64,000 nt of DNA from Botryotinia globosa (GCA_014898425.1 RCSZ01000003.1:3038001-3102000), one strand, 5' to 3'; counted from the stretch's first letter, positions 46,621 through 59,546 are shown. Notes: generated from the sequence alone by a model not told the origin. Numbers and translations: made by a program.

Positions 46621-47181
46621 TCGCGCTAGCGCTTCCCTATATTAAGTACCAGCTTCCCTTAGATAATAATGACCAAAGTACTTTACACTTATTATCAACC
46701 AAGTTGATACCAACAGGGTTTCATAGGTTTGTGTAATATGCTAATACGCGCCACAGTTTCACTATAGTATACTATTGCCTACACTGCCTAAACCCCAAAT
46801 GATGTTATTACATTAAAGTCACTTGACTTGAAATACAGTGAAAGTCAAAATTCCTGATATTCAAGAGTGATAATTCTCATAATACTAGACTATATCAGTA
46901 TTCTCGATAGTCCAGACCGATGAGAATCATGCTAGAAACGGAGGGTGTGAAAACCGCATTGCAATTGGTATTAATAAAGCTGAAATCCAGAAAAAGGTTT
47001 TGGATTCAGGAATTGAATGTAAGGCCTGAAACATATTGAATTAAGCAATGAATAGAATAGAAAATTTGCCAATAAAAGATACTGAATAACAATTGGGTAT
47101 TTGCTTTGCAAAATCACATGTGAACCTGCCGCCTGTTGATTTGAATACATCGAAATTCCAAAGTATCACTTGTCTTCAAAA
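46621..47181. other. Intergenic between ABC-C relic and VTA1
   Basis: No gene is seen. Confidence 0.45.
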
Positions 47182-48666
47182 TCATTGCGCACCCAAAGTT
47201 TGTAGTGCTGCCCTTAACTCCTTTACTGCCGTTTCAGCATCCTCAAAATTTAAGGCTGAAATCGCCCATCTTGCATGTTTTTGTGCTTTAGCAATTGCTT
47301 CATCGTCCGTATTTAAGTGACTGCAATCTTGTGTGACTGGTGGGACTATTGGTGCTGTAAAATTATTTGATGGGGGAGGTCCAGGTTGATAGGTCTGGTT
47401 GGTAGGTGGTATATGTAGATTTCCATGGTCCGATGGTGGAGGTTGACGATAAAAGTCTGGAGGTGCAGTAGCTGACGGTTGTTCTCCGGGTAAAGTTGGG
47501 GGCGGAAATGATTGGAAATCTGGAGATGGCTTCATTCCGGGAGATGTTCCGGGAGAAATTCCGGGTGCGGCAAGAGAAGATGTATCCGGTAGACCAAGAT
47601 CGAACGTGGTATCTGGAGCGGGAGCTGTTGGTAAAGTTGCATCTCGAGGTTCAGATGTAAAGGTTGGAACTTCTGGAAAATATCCTCCTCCTATAGATCC
47701 ATTCCTATCTTTCGGAGATGGCTCGAGAGGGGATACATTATCGTCTTGGACTGCATTATATGGAAAACCATCTCGAGGATATGGTTCGAATGGAGCCGAT
47801 TCATTGTTTGGAGATCCTTGAGCAGATACTTGTTTAGAGGGATGTAAAGATCGATCTAATGATGATTGCCTTGCTAACTTTGCTTCCAATTGATCTTGCT
47901 CATCGGTGACATCTTCCACAGAAGCTTGCTGTGCTTTCTGTTCCCCCAACAACTGTACCTCGGGATCATTTGTATCTAATGGCGGTAATTCATCCTTGGG
48001 GGTTGGTTGTGGTTTAGGATTAGATTCATTGGGATCTTTTCCTTCTTTCAATGCTTTAACAATACGAACTGCGTTCCATTTTGCATACTTGATCTTTGCT
48101 TGAGTTTCGGCATCCGGTGGTGACCAAATATTCAATAGTTCCAGGAAGGTCGCTGCGGCTTGAAAAGTTTCCGCAGTTTGTCTAGATTCTATCAGTCAAT
48201 GTTCATAAGAATAGATCATTGGGATCGTACTTTGTGACTTTGTTTGCTTTGACAGCTCGATCTGCCCTTGAGAATATTTCCATACCAAACTGTTCGCAAT
48301 ATGCTTGACCTGCAGTATCATCCATAATTGCATCGTTATCTGGGTTCTCGGATTTTATCTGCCACGATTTAACTATAGTCCGATTCGCAGACATAGAATT
48401 ATCATACTCTCTCAAGTTTTTCCATCAAAGTAGTAGTATATTGTAGTGTCTCTGCATCTCCAGTATGTAGTCCTTTCGACAGGATCTGGTTGACGATCCA
48501 GTATTCACCTGAGGGAATGGTAATGTTAGAATTTGGGTTGTGCGATAAGACTTTAATACGTACACCAATATGATATAACCGGCTTCGCATTTTCTAGCTG
48601 TGCCGCCTTGATAATAAATCGAGTTAAGTCGGCGGTCTTCAACTTTTGGGGAATTTGTGACGCCAT
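47182..48666 (-). CDS. vta1: VTA1/LIP5 homologue, ESCRT-III/Vps4 cofactor, 443 aa
   Basis: Vta1 stimulates the Vps4 ATPase that disassembles ESCRT-III on endosomes during multivesicular-body sorting. Minus-strand exons are 48666-48564, 48508-48408, 48358-48231 and 48181-47182 (1332 nt, in frame). The N-terminal tandem MIT-like domain is clear: LTRFIIKAAQLENAKPVISY, EYWIVNQILSKGLHTGDAET, DDTAGQAYCEQFGMEIFSRA, then TAETFQAAATFLELLNIWSP and IKYAKWNAVRIVKALKEGKDP. A long Pro/Ser-rich linker (about residues 180-395) follows, and the C-terminal Vps4-binding helices IAKAQKHARWAISALNFEDA and ETAVKELRAAL close it. The linker is longer than in yeast, usual for filamentous fungi. It is divergent from the PDI gene with 526 bp between starts. 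Confidence 0.93.
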
Positions 48667-49192
48667 TATTGACTGTGGTTGTTGAGTTGAAGGTTGGTGG
48701 CTCGGTGAGTACAAGTAGGGTGGGATATGATTAGTGACGGATGAGAAAGCTTGCGCTGCATGGATGATTTGCACTTGAGTTGAGAGCGGCAGCGAGGTTG
48801 AGCATGAAGAAGGCTATTGATTGATTGAAAGATCTACCTAGACGTTTCTTTGTGAATGGTATGATGAGAAACAATTGAATATGATAATCCCGCCCTCACT
48901 AATTGAATTCTGCCATTTCACCGCTCAATCAATACTAATAAAGTAGCAGTACGGACGGGAAGCCTAGTAATAACTCTGTAGGTATTTTACCCCGGATTTC
49001 ACTTGATAATGATACCTCATCCAAATTCATCCACCTCGTAATACACATCTTGCGACTGTGGCCTTTTCGCATACATATATACAACAACACCTTCACGTAC
49101 TGCCACTCTGTTTTCTTCTTACATGTATCGATAAAATTCAATAGCTCGTACAGCTACACGTAGGAGGTAATTACAATTCACAACTATCTAAA
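48667..49192. promoter_or_regulatory. Divergent promoter region, VTA1 (minus) and PDI (plus)
   Basis: 526 bp between the two start codons, with no other gene in it. It presumably serves both; specific elements were not identified. Confidence 0.5.
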
Positions 49193-50781
49193 ATGGTTAA
49201 TACTGGAGTCATTTCAACTGCAGCTGCGGCTCTGTTGTGTGCTTTGCCAGCAGTTCATGCTGGATTGTACCCTAAGAGTTCAGCTGTTTTGTCAATCAAT
49301 GGAAAGGACTATGATCGTATGATTGCTCAATCAAACCACACTTCCGTAAGTATTCCCCTGATCCTTAATAATTCTATTGGCACATCAGTCGTTGACCTTC
49401 TATCGTACAGATCGTCGAATTTTATGCTCCATGGTGTGGACATTGCAAGAACCTTCAACCAGCGTACGAAAAGGCCGCCAAGAGTCTCGCTGGTCTCGCG
49501 AAAGTAGCAGCGGTCAATTGCGATGAAGAATCGAATAAAGCTTTCTGCGGAGGATTCGGTGTTCAAGGTTTCCCTACTCTCAAGATTGTTAAACCAGGAA
49601 GCAAACCCGGAAAGCCAATCGTTGAAGATTACAATGGACCACGAACTGCGAAAGGAATTGTCGATGCAGTAGTCGATAAAATTCCAAATCTTGTAAAGAA
49701 AGTTACAGATAAAGATTTGGAGAGTTTCTTGGCCGATGCGAACGACACTGCGAAGGCAATTTTATTCACCGACAAAGGAAAGACAAGCGCAACATTGAAA
49801 GCCATTGCCATTGATTTCAAGGGCAGTATCAAGGTGGCACAGATCAGAAACACAGAGAAAGCTTCCATTGAGTTATTTGGCATCACTGAATTTCCTACAC
49901 TTATTTTGTTGCCTGGCGGGGAAGCAGCCGAGGGAATTGTGTATGATGGGGAATTAAAGAAAGATGGCATGGTCAAATTTCTTACACAGGCTGCCGAGCC
50001 TAATCCAGATCCACCAGCAGCCAAAGCGAAAACTTCTAAATCCAAAGCAAACAAAAAGTCTTCCGCAAAAGCAAAGGAATCTTTCGAAGCAGCATCGGAA
50101 TCTCACGCCAAATCCGAAAAGCCTGTCACTCAAACAGATGAAACATTAGAAAATCAACCCACTGAATCACCATCGCCAGAAGTCGAAACAGAGAAACCAA
50201 TTGTACTTCCACCAGCGCCTGGAATTCCTATTCTTACTTCTGAAGCCGACCTAAAAGAGAATTGTCTTGGTCCTAAAACCGGTACATGCATTCTTGCGCT
50301 TCTTCCAGAAACCTCGAACGAGATTACGGGCTTAGCTTCTACTTCATTAGCCGAAGTTTCCCATAAACATCATCTACATCAACGAAAGTTGTTCCCATTC
50401 TACATCCTACAAGCCGAAACCCCTGGGTTCTCCCAAGTCAAAGAATCTTTAGGGCTGAAAGGCGATGCTGAAATTATTGCTCTCAATGGACGACGAAATT
50501 GGTATCGAGCTCTCCCTAGCAAGGGCGACTCCCTAGTTTCCGAGGATGTGACAATCGAAGCAATCGAGAATTGGGTTGACGCCATCAGATTGGGTGAAGG
50601 CGAGAAAAAGAAGATCCCCGAGGGACTTATTCCTGAAGAAGTTGAGGAAACTGTTGTGGAAGAAGCAGCTCCGGAACCAGAACCAAAAGCTGCAGATGAG
50701 CCTATGATTGTCATAGAGGAGCTTCCGGAAGATTGGGAACCACCAACCCCAGAGCCCGAGATCAAACACGGAGAACTTTAA
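49193..50781 (+). CDS. Protein disulfide isomerase-like ER protein (MPD1/P5-like), 507 aa
   Basis: Forms or rearranges disulfide bonds in the ER lumen. Exons are 49193-49345 and 49411-50781. Residues 1-23 are a signal peptide ([19 protein letters not shown]). One thioredoxin domain carries the active site WCGHC (Cys60 and Cys63) in [20 protein letters not shown], with FPTLKI as the cis-Pro loop. A second thioredoxin-like fold without CxxC follows ([13 protein letters not shown] ... [10 protein letters not shown]). A Lys/Ser/Glu/Pro-rich linker (about residues 265-335) and a further domain with [16 protein letters not shown] come next, and the protein ends in an acidic tail with KHGEL. HGEL is a plausible variant of the HDEL/KDEL ER-retention signal. 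The CxxC is intact. The layout resembles fungal MPD1/PDIA6-type proteins. Confidence 0.9.
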
Positions 50782-51093
50782 GTAGGTTAAGTAGGTCTTT
50801 GTGAGGGAATTATGGAGTTCTTAGGAGGAACACGGTCTCACGAGTTCTCCTAGAGCGGTAGTTTGCGGCATTTGTTTACAGTTTGCATAGTAATAGTAAA
50901 AGGAATACCATCCTCCATTTTGTTAATATATGAGGCATGCGCCAAACTTCTATTAACCATCAAACGGTTCCCTTGATGTAAAGTTCTTCCATTCCTGCCA
51001 TCCTATCCCATTTCCATTATGACGCCATTAAAACACTTGGGTATCATCTAATGATGCTGTTCTTCCCTCGTATGATTTACAGATCTGTCCCTA
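50782..51093. other. Convergent 3' intergenic region (PDI / SKI6)
   Basis: No gene is seen in these 312 bp. Confidence 0.5.
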
Positions 51094-51974
51094 CTAATAA
51101 GCCATTGCACCGCTTAACATTTTCTTTCCTCTAGTTCTAATCACCCCATCTAGAATCTCTCTGACCTGTTTACACCCATCCACTCCCACAGCCAGCATGC
51201 CCTCCAATCTACCGGCCTGTATTCTTGTCTCCATGACCAATGCCACAACTCCGTCGCCATCGCCTTCTCCAGCAGTTGCAACCGTGAGGAACGGTAATTC
51301 TTGCTCCTCGCCCAAATTTAAGTCCAGCAACGGGTCTGCTTTCTCATCATTACTCGAATATGAAGATGTAGAGCCAGCTGTACAAGCGCAAATATAAGAA
51401 GGCATTGGAATACCAGCGTCGATTAAAGCAAGAGTCGAGGCATTGATAAGGGCAGAGAGAAGCGAGCCATCTAATGACAAAATGTGAAGGGAAATGAGGA
51501 TTGTCGAATGAGAAGTCAAAGTAGTAAGAAGATGGGGAGTGAAGGTTGTGGATAAGGTACTTGAAAGTTCTTGGATACGTCTGCAGCGAACCTGATTAGT
51601 TTCCATTCCACTCGAGCCAGTAGAGTTGAGATTCGCAATACGTAGCGAGTTGAAGAATTGAAGGAGACTCACTTATCATTCCTACCATACTTCTTCCTAT
51701 CCACGCCTGCGAAGCCTGCGAAACTGATCTCCACTCTTACTTCCGCTTTTTCCCCCGCATTGTTACTTCCACCACCGCCAATTGATCGTAATTTTGAGGG
51801 ATCGCAAGGCCCAGTCACTGTGCAGAGAACTTGGGTATTACCCATTGAAAGATACGAAGATCCATCGGATGAAGGTTGAGTTGAAATTTGTGCTGTAAGA
51901 CGGCGAAGTTCGTTCCATCTGCGACCGTCAAGACGGAGAAGAGCAAGAGAGTAGGTTGATGTGTCGAGAGGCAT
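51094..51974 (-). CDS. ski6: Exosome complex subunit SKI6/RRP41, RNase PH fold, 262 aa
   Basis: A subunit of the six-member RNase PH ring of the RNA exosome, acting in nuclear and cytoplasmic 3'-5' RNA processing. Exons are 51974-51673 and 51580-51094 (789 nt). The start MPLDTSTYSLALLRLDGRRW and the run of SYLSMGNTQVLCTVTGP are diagnostic of RRP41 rather than other ring subunits. FAGFAGVDRKKYGRNDKRIQ spans the intron, and SLDGSLLSALINASTLALID with GIPMPSYICACTAG marks the RNase PH core. The loop before the final strand (SNDEKADPLLDLNLGEEQEL) is longer and more acidic than I expect. The intron uses GTGAGT and CTGCAG. Confidence 0.92.
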
Positions 51975-53027
51975 GATTGTGATCTTGAGAAGGGCGTCAA
52001 AAGGAGTGTGTAATGGGATGTGCGCGTATACAAGCTTGCGAAGTATATGAAATCTTTATGAACCAGAGGTTATGCGAAGGACTCTCTGCTGAGGTGGGGG
52101 ACTTGTAAGAGGCAATGGTGTGAATGATACAAGTGTTTCTTGAAAGTTCCCAATTCGTGAAGCTCAAAAAGCGTTGGTAACAAATTACAAATTATTTTTG
52201 TTGATCTTAAGGTTAAGGTTATGGTAGACTTCGTAGATTAGATAAGATTAGATGTGGGGTTATTAGTCAGCTCATTATCTATCTACTAGATCCATGGATG
52301 ATGACCTTCTCATTCTCAATATCTACTCAAAGCAGGATGATTTTTCTCAACATTCACCAAGGAAAGTCTAGGGAGCTGAGCCCCCGACATGATATTTACC
52401 AATCTAAGAAGACTGATATCTCTTTATTCATAGTATGCACGTACTACTTGGTTCTAGTCTTTCTCGTTCATCGCTGTAGTCAGTACTCGCGCGTCTCGTG
52501 TGTTCTCATCTTCATACTACCTGACTCTGAGTGAATGCTCAGAAAGTTGATCGATCTACTTGCCTTGTCCCTCAAATTTGCTTTACAGAACGTTGCATTG
52601 TTCTGTCTTTCAGAAACCTCTCCCTACAAAGCTTATACACATATATTTTTGTACCCCAATCTCACAAGGCTTGAGCTTCGAAATCTCCATAGTTGTTTCA
52701 GAGTCGAAATCCTTCGGCGATACGTTCTTGAACTTCAAAATGTCTCCTCCTCATTGGTCTCTTCTCAAAAATTAATATCAAAAGTTTTCCAGCCGCAGAT
52801 TCAATGGAATGAATCGGCGCTTGAAAATATTTCTCGGGGATATTCGACGAGTTATCGTTTAAGGAGTCACTAACACCTCATTCGTCTATATTCCTTTTGC
52901 TTTCAATGAATATTTTTAGATTTAGCAAATCTTCGGTGGAAACTCACTGCCCACATCTTGCAAAGTAGATACTTCTTCGATCTTTCTTACTCAACGTTTT
53001 CAGATATCTTTCTACAATATCACACCG
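51975..53027. other. Intergenic between SKI6 and the PAN-like membrane gene
   Basis: The frame at 52535-52873 has no recognisable domain and no splice partner. I see no supported gene. Confidence 0.4.
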
Positions 53028-53988
53028 ATGGATGCCTACAAGCAATTTTTTTCGACAAGTGGTTTATGTTTGAACACATCTGTTGAGTCTCAACCAGGTC
53101 TTGAAGTGCAAGATGCTGCTTCAGGGAACACATGGCCATGGTCATCACAGGAAACCCACGTTGGAATACAGGGCGAAAAAGGTGCAATTTTAGAGCGTAG
53201 GCAAATCGCGGGGTTATCGATTGGAACATTTTGGGCTTTGGTCGTCTTGCTATGTCTCATTGTCGGAGGTGGAATAAGTGGAGGTGTAGTAGCTGGAATT
53301 GCGGCACAGAGGAATGATTGCAAGAGGTAGCTTAAGCCTATGAGACATTTATGGATTGCTGTTAATCCATCATCTTAGCACAGGTATCAACACAAGTCCG
53401 GGGGTAGAGAATTCTGCCGCTTGGGTATGCTCGACAACAACAAACGTCAAATATTCGACGAGTATCGTAAACTCGATAGCACCTTCAGCGACAAGCTCAG
53501 GATTGATAATAGATAATTCAAATATAGCTTCATCGTCTACGACGTCATCCACGCCGTCTAATCCATCAGTATCGACTGCGCCAACATCCCATTGCTCCGA
53601 TGAATTCTCCACATTTAATGGTTCTCTCGTTCAGCCCCTCTCTTCAGAGGGTTCAGCTATCAACTTATCAGGCATAGCGCAGACTTTTCGCGTCGCTTGT
53701 TACACAAACTATCCGTCTGGCGCTCAATATGGAAATCCAAGGATCCATGACATCATGAAGATATATATGCCAAATCTAATTCAGTGTATGATGGCCTGCG
53801 CAGAGTATAACGCGGGCTATTCTACCAATCTGCCAGGTGGGATCGACGTAGGAGTGGGCTTATGTAGGGCAGTCAGTATGGTAATAAAGGACGGGGAGTT
53901 TTGTTATTTGAAGAATGGGACTGGTGTTAACAACACGGCGAATAGTGGGGGCGATGCAGTCCGAAAAGATAGTGCTATCTTGCAATAA
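53028..53988 (+). CDS. Single-pass membrane protein with Ser/Thr stalk and PAN/apple-like Cys domain, 302 aa
   Basis: Exons are 53028-53326 and 53379-53988 (909 nt); the donor is GTAGCT and the acceptor CATCTTAG, giving ...NDCK joined to STGINTSP. A short N-terminal tail (residues 1-58) leads to a membrane span (~61-92, LSIGTFWALVVLLCLIVGGG). A Ser/Thr/Val-rich stalk follows to about residue 185, then a domain with Cys in HCSDEF, VACYTN, LIQCMMACAEYN, GLCRAV and EFCYLKNGTG. That last arrangement (CMxxCA..N, C..V, CYLKN) resembles a PAN/apple-like fold found in fungal cell-surface proteins. Likely plasma-membrane, with the Cys domain outside. No ligand is known. Confidence 0.72.
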
Positions 53989-54139
53989 GTAAGGAGTCAC
54001 ACGCACAGGGTAATTCAAATAGAACCATGACATTTTTAATCATATATCTTCATTATCATTATCTCGAATCGAGTTTCATAACACCACGTTCATCCAGGGA
54101 ATCTTTCATATCCATAAACCACACCATCATATACCCCAA

Positions 54140-56778
54140 TTACTCCAAAGCAAAACATCTATCTGTACTATCTGCATTATTACCCCACCAATTTGGCATG
54201 GTAACGACTTTTCCTGCGCCAAAGAACAAGAAAATCAATAACATGTTCAAATTGAATCCTGCATCGAAAGCAGCGGCAAGGATGTAATTATATCGTGCCC
54301 ACATCTCATATCTATATCTGTACGCCCAGTAGGCGACAATGAAACCACCAATAATGGAAGAAGTGTATCCAGTAGAAATGTTTCCGTAGAATGTAGAAAG
54401 ACCGGAGAAGAAAATGGTGGTATTGTAGAGATGAAATTTAGCTTTGGGAAAGCGACGGTGGAGAATATAAATGATAGGTGGGCAAATTGCCCCAACAAGG
54501 AACCCGTATGGAAGAGGTTTGAAAATAGGCAACTGGAAAAGGCGTAGAGGTCCGATGAGAACATATTGCGTGCTAGTAGTCAACGTAGTAGCGAGACCTT
54601 GTCCAGTCCATTGATGTGTTGGATCTGTTACAGCACCACTCAAATAATCCGCTTTTGAACTGAGTACCCATTTTACGACACCATAATTGATTGGAATACC
54701 AATGAAACAGCCGAAGACTTGGGCAAAGAAGGTGTCTCGAGGAGGAATATGCATATAGTGACCAATTTTCTGATCTTGAAGCATCAGTTGTGCACGATAC
54801 CATGCATCACCAGCGAGGGATGAGTAAACCGATGCACCCGAAGGATTCTTGTGTCCGTCGACCGCGTTAACCATCAGGCCATACAAGAGTTCGTTGAAGG
54901 TACCGATTGGAAGTTGGAAGTTGGAAAGGGCATATAGCCAGCCAAGTGGGACAACGACCACAACACCTGTAAGAACCGCGATGAAATATGTCCACAGGGG
55001 AATAAAAAGATTACCGGTGCCCAAGATTACCATCATAACGACAAAGGTGACAAGGAAGAGGATCAATGACCACCACCATGGCACTTCTTTATAAGAACGT
55101 TGGAGGACATTCAATTGATCGCCATATTGGTGGTTGATGGTTTCTCCCTCTACTTTGTTCTTACGACGAGCGTTCAATTTCTTAAGTGTGTCTCTGATCT
55201 GTGTAAATCCAAAGAAACAAATCCAACTGATACCGGAAGTGTATGCTGCATAATCAAAGAACATGTTCCAAAGTTGTTGAGTACCGACGTAGATTGGCCC
55301 ATACTCCTCGTAAGCAGTTTCATTGAGTGTGGCTTGAGGAGTGATGAGCTTAGTGGTAGGATAGGAAGTTCCGTTTTCTGATGATTCATTAGTATTTATC
55401 AGAATATCATTCGGGACATGTGACATACCCATGAAGAGACGATTAGACATCAATTCAAGCTTCCAACTACCCAGACTTCCCCATTTGGCGGCTGGAAGCA
55501 ATATCCAACAGTTGACTACAAAAGCCAAAAAGATAATTACTTGAGTCCACCAAGGAGTTACAAACAAGCTGTTGGAATTACTCAAACTAGCAATACTTGA
55601 CCAATCAAGTGTCAGATTTAAGAAGCCCATTCCCCCCAAGCCTGAGCCCATGAAATTCGCAACCTTGTTCTTTGGGGCAACCCAACAGAGGAATGCCAAG
55701 GACCCAAGCATTGGAAACACGAACTCTGGGAGGAATTGCCATAAAGTGATTCCTGCAAGAACTCCAAAGAATACTCTCATCTGTTTCTTTGAAACACGGG
55801 ATGGATGTTGCCTCTGCTTCTTTTGAGTTTCAAAGAGAGCAGTCTGACAGAGGCTATTGAAATTCGGAGTTAGCCATCATCATTCTCCAACGTTCTCACT
55901 ACGACCCGCTGTCAAAAAAAAAGTTTGAATAGACCTGGGTGAAAGCCAAGTTGAGGCAGGAGCAGTAGGATTAAAGGACGTCGAAGAAAATCTTAAACTT
56001 ACGCTTGATACCATGGGTATTGAGGATCATAGAGCAAGAATTGTCTAGCAATGGCTGCAAAAGAATACCCAATGTATACTACGGACCACATAAAGAATAT
56101 CGCAACTGCTGGATTAATGGTAATTCCAAAATAGAGCTCGGCGATAGAAATTGGGGCGTAGGCCAAATTGTAAGTGGCACCAGATGCTGCAGAAATGGTA
56201 ACCAATACATGTTCCTTTGTTCCCCATGGACCTGGATTCAGACTAAAGCTTCCTCCAAATGGTAACCAGATGGTCTTGGCTGGAAGAACCTTTGCTAGCC
56301 AAACACCAACATAATTCGAGCAGATTTGAACGAAGAAGACCGAGTATGGAGCAGATGTCGTACGGAAATGGCTCATTTGTGATAAGAAAGCTCCCGGTGC
56401 GACAAATATCAGAGTCAGAAGAAAATAGCGAAACGTGACTGTAGGTTCGGTAGGATCATCCTCGAGACTAACAATTCGGCGAACTTGCCATGGAATATCC
56501 TTAAGTAATGGATCATCATCACCAAACCTTGCTGGTGTTGGCGTCGCTTTTTCGATGTCGAGAGGTGAGCTTTCGACAATAGGTGAGGACTCTTTGACAT
56601 TTGTTTCGGGATCGATTTTCTCGGTTGGAATACCATTTTCCTCAATGGATTTACTGATTTCGTCGGTGCCGGTGACACTCGATGATACCCCATCATTTTC
56701 ATGATCGACAGAATCGGGGGTGATGTTATCCTCCTGCTGCCGAGGAAAGAGGCGGCTTCTCAAAGATGAAACCCCCAT
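54140..56778 (-). CDS. Oligopeptide transporter, OPT family, 829 aa
   Basis: Proton-coupled uptake of small peptides or related compounds at the plasma membrane. Exons are 56778-56003 and 55853-54140 (2490 nt), joined as ...WYQA-LCQTALFETQ. The start is the ATG at 56778; further upstream only a TTG is in frame. The N-terminal tail is acidic and Ser/Glu-rich (residues 1-~95), then DPLLKDIPWQVRRIVSLEDD, FGITINPAVAIFFMWSVVYI, and many membrane spans. Family-typical blocks are GFLNLTLDWSSIAS, YKEVPWWW, DQKIGHYMHIPPRDTFFAQV, FGCFIGIPINYGVVKW and NYILAAAFDAGFNLNMLLIF. The protein ends CFALE. Length matches the family. It is convergent with the PAN-like gene. Confidence 0.94.
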
Positions 56779-58486
56779 TTCTCCAAGACTGAATGTTGAA
56801 TTAAGAGAAGATACCAAGAGATGTGGAATGTAAGTGAGGCATGGCAAAAGTTACAAGAACTAGTATATACGCAAGAGAAGTCTCATACCGCCACTAAGCG
56901 TATTCGATATGGAAAAAATTGATCCATCGGTATTGCACCATTTACCATTCTTATCGCATACTACTAGTTATTAGATTACAAACCGAATATCATTTCGATT
57001 TGTGGAATTGGTCGTGCTAAGGTCCCTTAGCACACCCATGAATAGCCCACAGCGGTAGGAATTTAACGGGACGTACTCCGTAGAATCCTTAAGAAGTGAT
57101 CGAGCTGACAACACAGGTAGGGATTTTAGATCTCACGATTCAAGATTTTGGTGTTGAGACTTGACCGTTGTGGGTATAAAATGAATAAGTGTGAATATAT
57201 CATAAATAATGAATGATTTCATTTGTTCGTTTAATGTTGAACATAGATGAAGGGGTAAAGAATATGTATCACTGGTATACTAACATTTTAAGCTTAATGG
57301 AATTCTCGACCAAAGCGACGAAAACAGATCAAACTATTATTCACATATCGGAGAAAAGATTCCTATTTAGATGATGACGTGCTTTTTAAAACTCCACAAT
57401 CATTGAAAATTTTCCATAGAGTAGGAAAATGGTGGTGAACAATTACAGAGAACACACATAGTCCATACGTAAGAAGTGAACAAAGTGGAAAGTGTAGGAA
57501 AGCATGTCAAGAGTGCAAACGTCGATAATAGTGGGAAGTCTTCGGGATTTGATAGTAAGAAGACAACGATTGTCTAGCCGCCGATGGTCTGGCCGTTAGT
57601 GGTGGAATGAATGGATGATATGATACCGGTGGCAAGAATATGTAAGAGGATATTGACTGATTCAATTTAGGTGTCCGCCAGCAGTCCGAGATTGGGCATT
57701 TGTACGGGGTATGAAGTTGAATACCCAACCTACCAACATTCATGAGGAAATCCCATGATATCAAAACGTCAGCCCTTAGGGAACCTATCAGAATCCAGGA
57801 TGAATGGAAATCATGCTCGCACTGGCACGTATATCGGAAAACATGCGAACAAGATGCAGAAGAAAGTTTCCACGAACTCAAAGGGGGATTAATCATGTTC
57901 GTATTGAAAATACACAGTTGGCTGCACCAACTAAAGTAACGTTACAATATGAGCAAGTTCAAAGTCTCTTTACAGCGTCTTCTCCTCATTGAACAGAATG
58001 CCTCGAATGCATAGACGGGGATTAGCATCTGCATTCGGCATTTCACACTTAAACTCAGAAGGTGCAATGGCAAGGAATTATCAGCCTGCCGACATCCCGA
58101 AATGTGGTTGATGAGTCCATTTAATGTTATTTAACAAAGTTCGTAAGGAAGATAGTTTCCATCACATTGATTGCCAGTGTCAAGTCAGGTGCCGACTGCC
58201 CATAAAACCTAGGATATGATGCATCCACGTTGATGTGAGAACAATAATTTTAAGATCTATCAAGTGAAGAAAAGGTACAGTTTGACGTTTATATTGAATA
58301 TCAGAATATGGCCATGCTAGATATCGCCTTGTCGGATTATCTGCTTACTTTCGATCACATACAAGCCTTTTCGTGCATCCGAAGGACGGGACGGCAGGCT
58401 TACTTCTAAACAACCCTATGAGTATTCCGGGTCTAGTGCTCACACGCCACAACTTAATTTGAACGTACTAGGTAATTTACATTCTA
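56779..58486. other. OPT promoter region and gene-free DNA
   Basis: Open frames around 57507-57992 show no domain. Nothing else is supported. Confidence 0.4.
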
Positions 58487-58857
58487 CAGAAGAACTTGGT
58501 TATACCGGGCTGAGATCTTCGACCAATCAAATCCGGTATATCCAAGATTCCAATATAAAAAATAATACCCCAAACTTTCTAATCAAAATTTATATCCGAT
58601 TTCAATTCCAAACCCCGATATTTTTGAAAAAAAAAATCATATAACTAAAGAGATTTATACTTATTAATAATAATAAAAAACTTATTCAACTAAATTTACT
58701 ATCAAAATTTATATCGAATTCATAAAAAAAGTATTTGGTATACCAATATATTCAAAAAAATCCAATCTCACTATATAAAAAGTATTCAAATAAGGAAATT
58801 ATTCCGATATATTCAAGATTCCAGTATATCCCAGTCCGGTATAGCTAAGTTTTTCTA
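58487..58857 (+). mobile_element. MITE, Tc1/mariner-like, copy 1
   Basis: Bounded by inverted ends CAGAAGAACTTGGTTATACC and, on the minus strand, TAGAAAAACTTAGCTATACC, with TA on both outer sides (58485-58486 and 58858-58859). 371 bp, AT-rich, no coding capacity. Confidence 0.75.
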
Positions 58858-58884
58858 TATTCGCTTTCAGAGCTTATTATATTA

Positions 58885-59238
58885 CAATAGAACTTGATTA
58901 TACCGGAATGAAATATTTCACAAATCAAATCTAATATAAACAAGATTTCGATATAAAAAATAATAATCCAAATATTTCCACTGAAATTTATATCCGATTT
59001 TCATTCCAAATTTTGATATTTTCATAAATTTATTATGTAATCAAATTTATTAATATTAAAAAAGTTTATTAAACTAAATTCACTACCAAAATTTATACCG
59101 GATTCTTGAAAAATCAATTTAATATTCTAGTTTTGCCTCAAAATCTGATATTACCATATAAAAAATAATCAAATCAGAAATTTTTTCCAGTATATCCCAG
59201 TTCGGTATATCCCAGTTCGGTATAGCCAAGTTCTACTG
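58885..59238 (+). mobile_element. MITE, Tc1/mariner-like, copy 2
   Basis: Ends CAATAGAACTTGATTATACC and, on the minus strand, CAGTAGAACTTGGCTATACC, with TA outside (58883-58884 and 59239-59240). 354 bp. The interior aligns with copy 1 (shared AAGATTYCRATATAAAAAAT and AATTTATATCCGATTT). The two copies are in direct orientation, 27 bp apart. Confidence 0.8.
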
Positions 59239-59546
59239 TATGTCGAAAGTCCGCAAGATTTCGATTAAATTCAATATTGAATGATGTAATGATGTAATGC
59301 CGTATGAGAAGTGTGCATTTTCAAGTATTTCTCAGAATTTTTTCAAAACCATCGCTTGCCGTTATTTCTTCCTATCTCTATTATTAGGGCTTTTCATCTG
59401 ATATTAGATTGTTTTAGAGAACAAAAGCTCGACCAAACAATTTAGTCAAATAAATTATCTCCGTTTCATTAAATCTCATCTCGTAATATATACGGTTTCT
59501 TTATATACTTACAGTTCCCAACAGGTTCTTTTATAATACGACGGCC
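59239..59546. other. 3' flank of the CE12 esterase gene
   Basis: No gene is seen. Confidence 0.5.

Noticed and set aside
52535..52873. 112-codon frame between SKI6 and the PAN-like gene
   Set aside because: No recognisable domain, no signal peptide, no partner exon.
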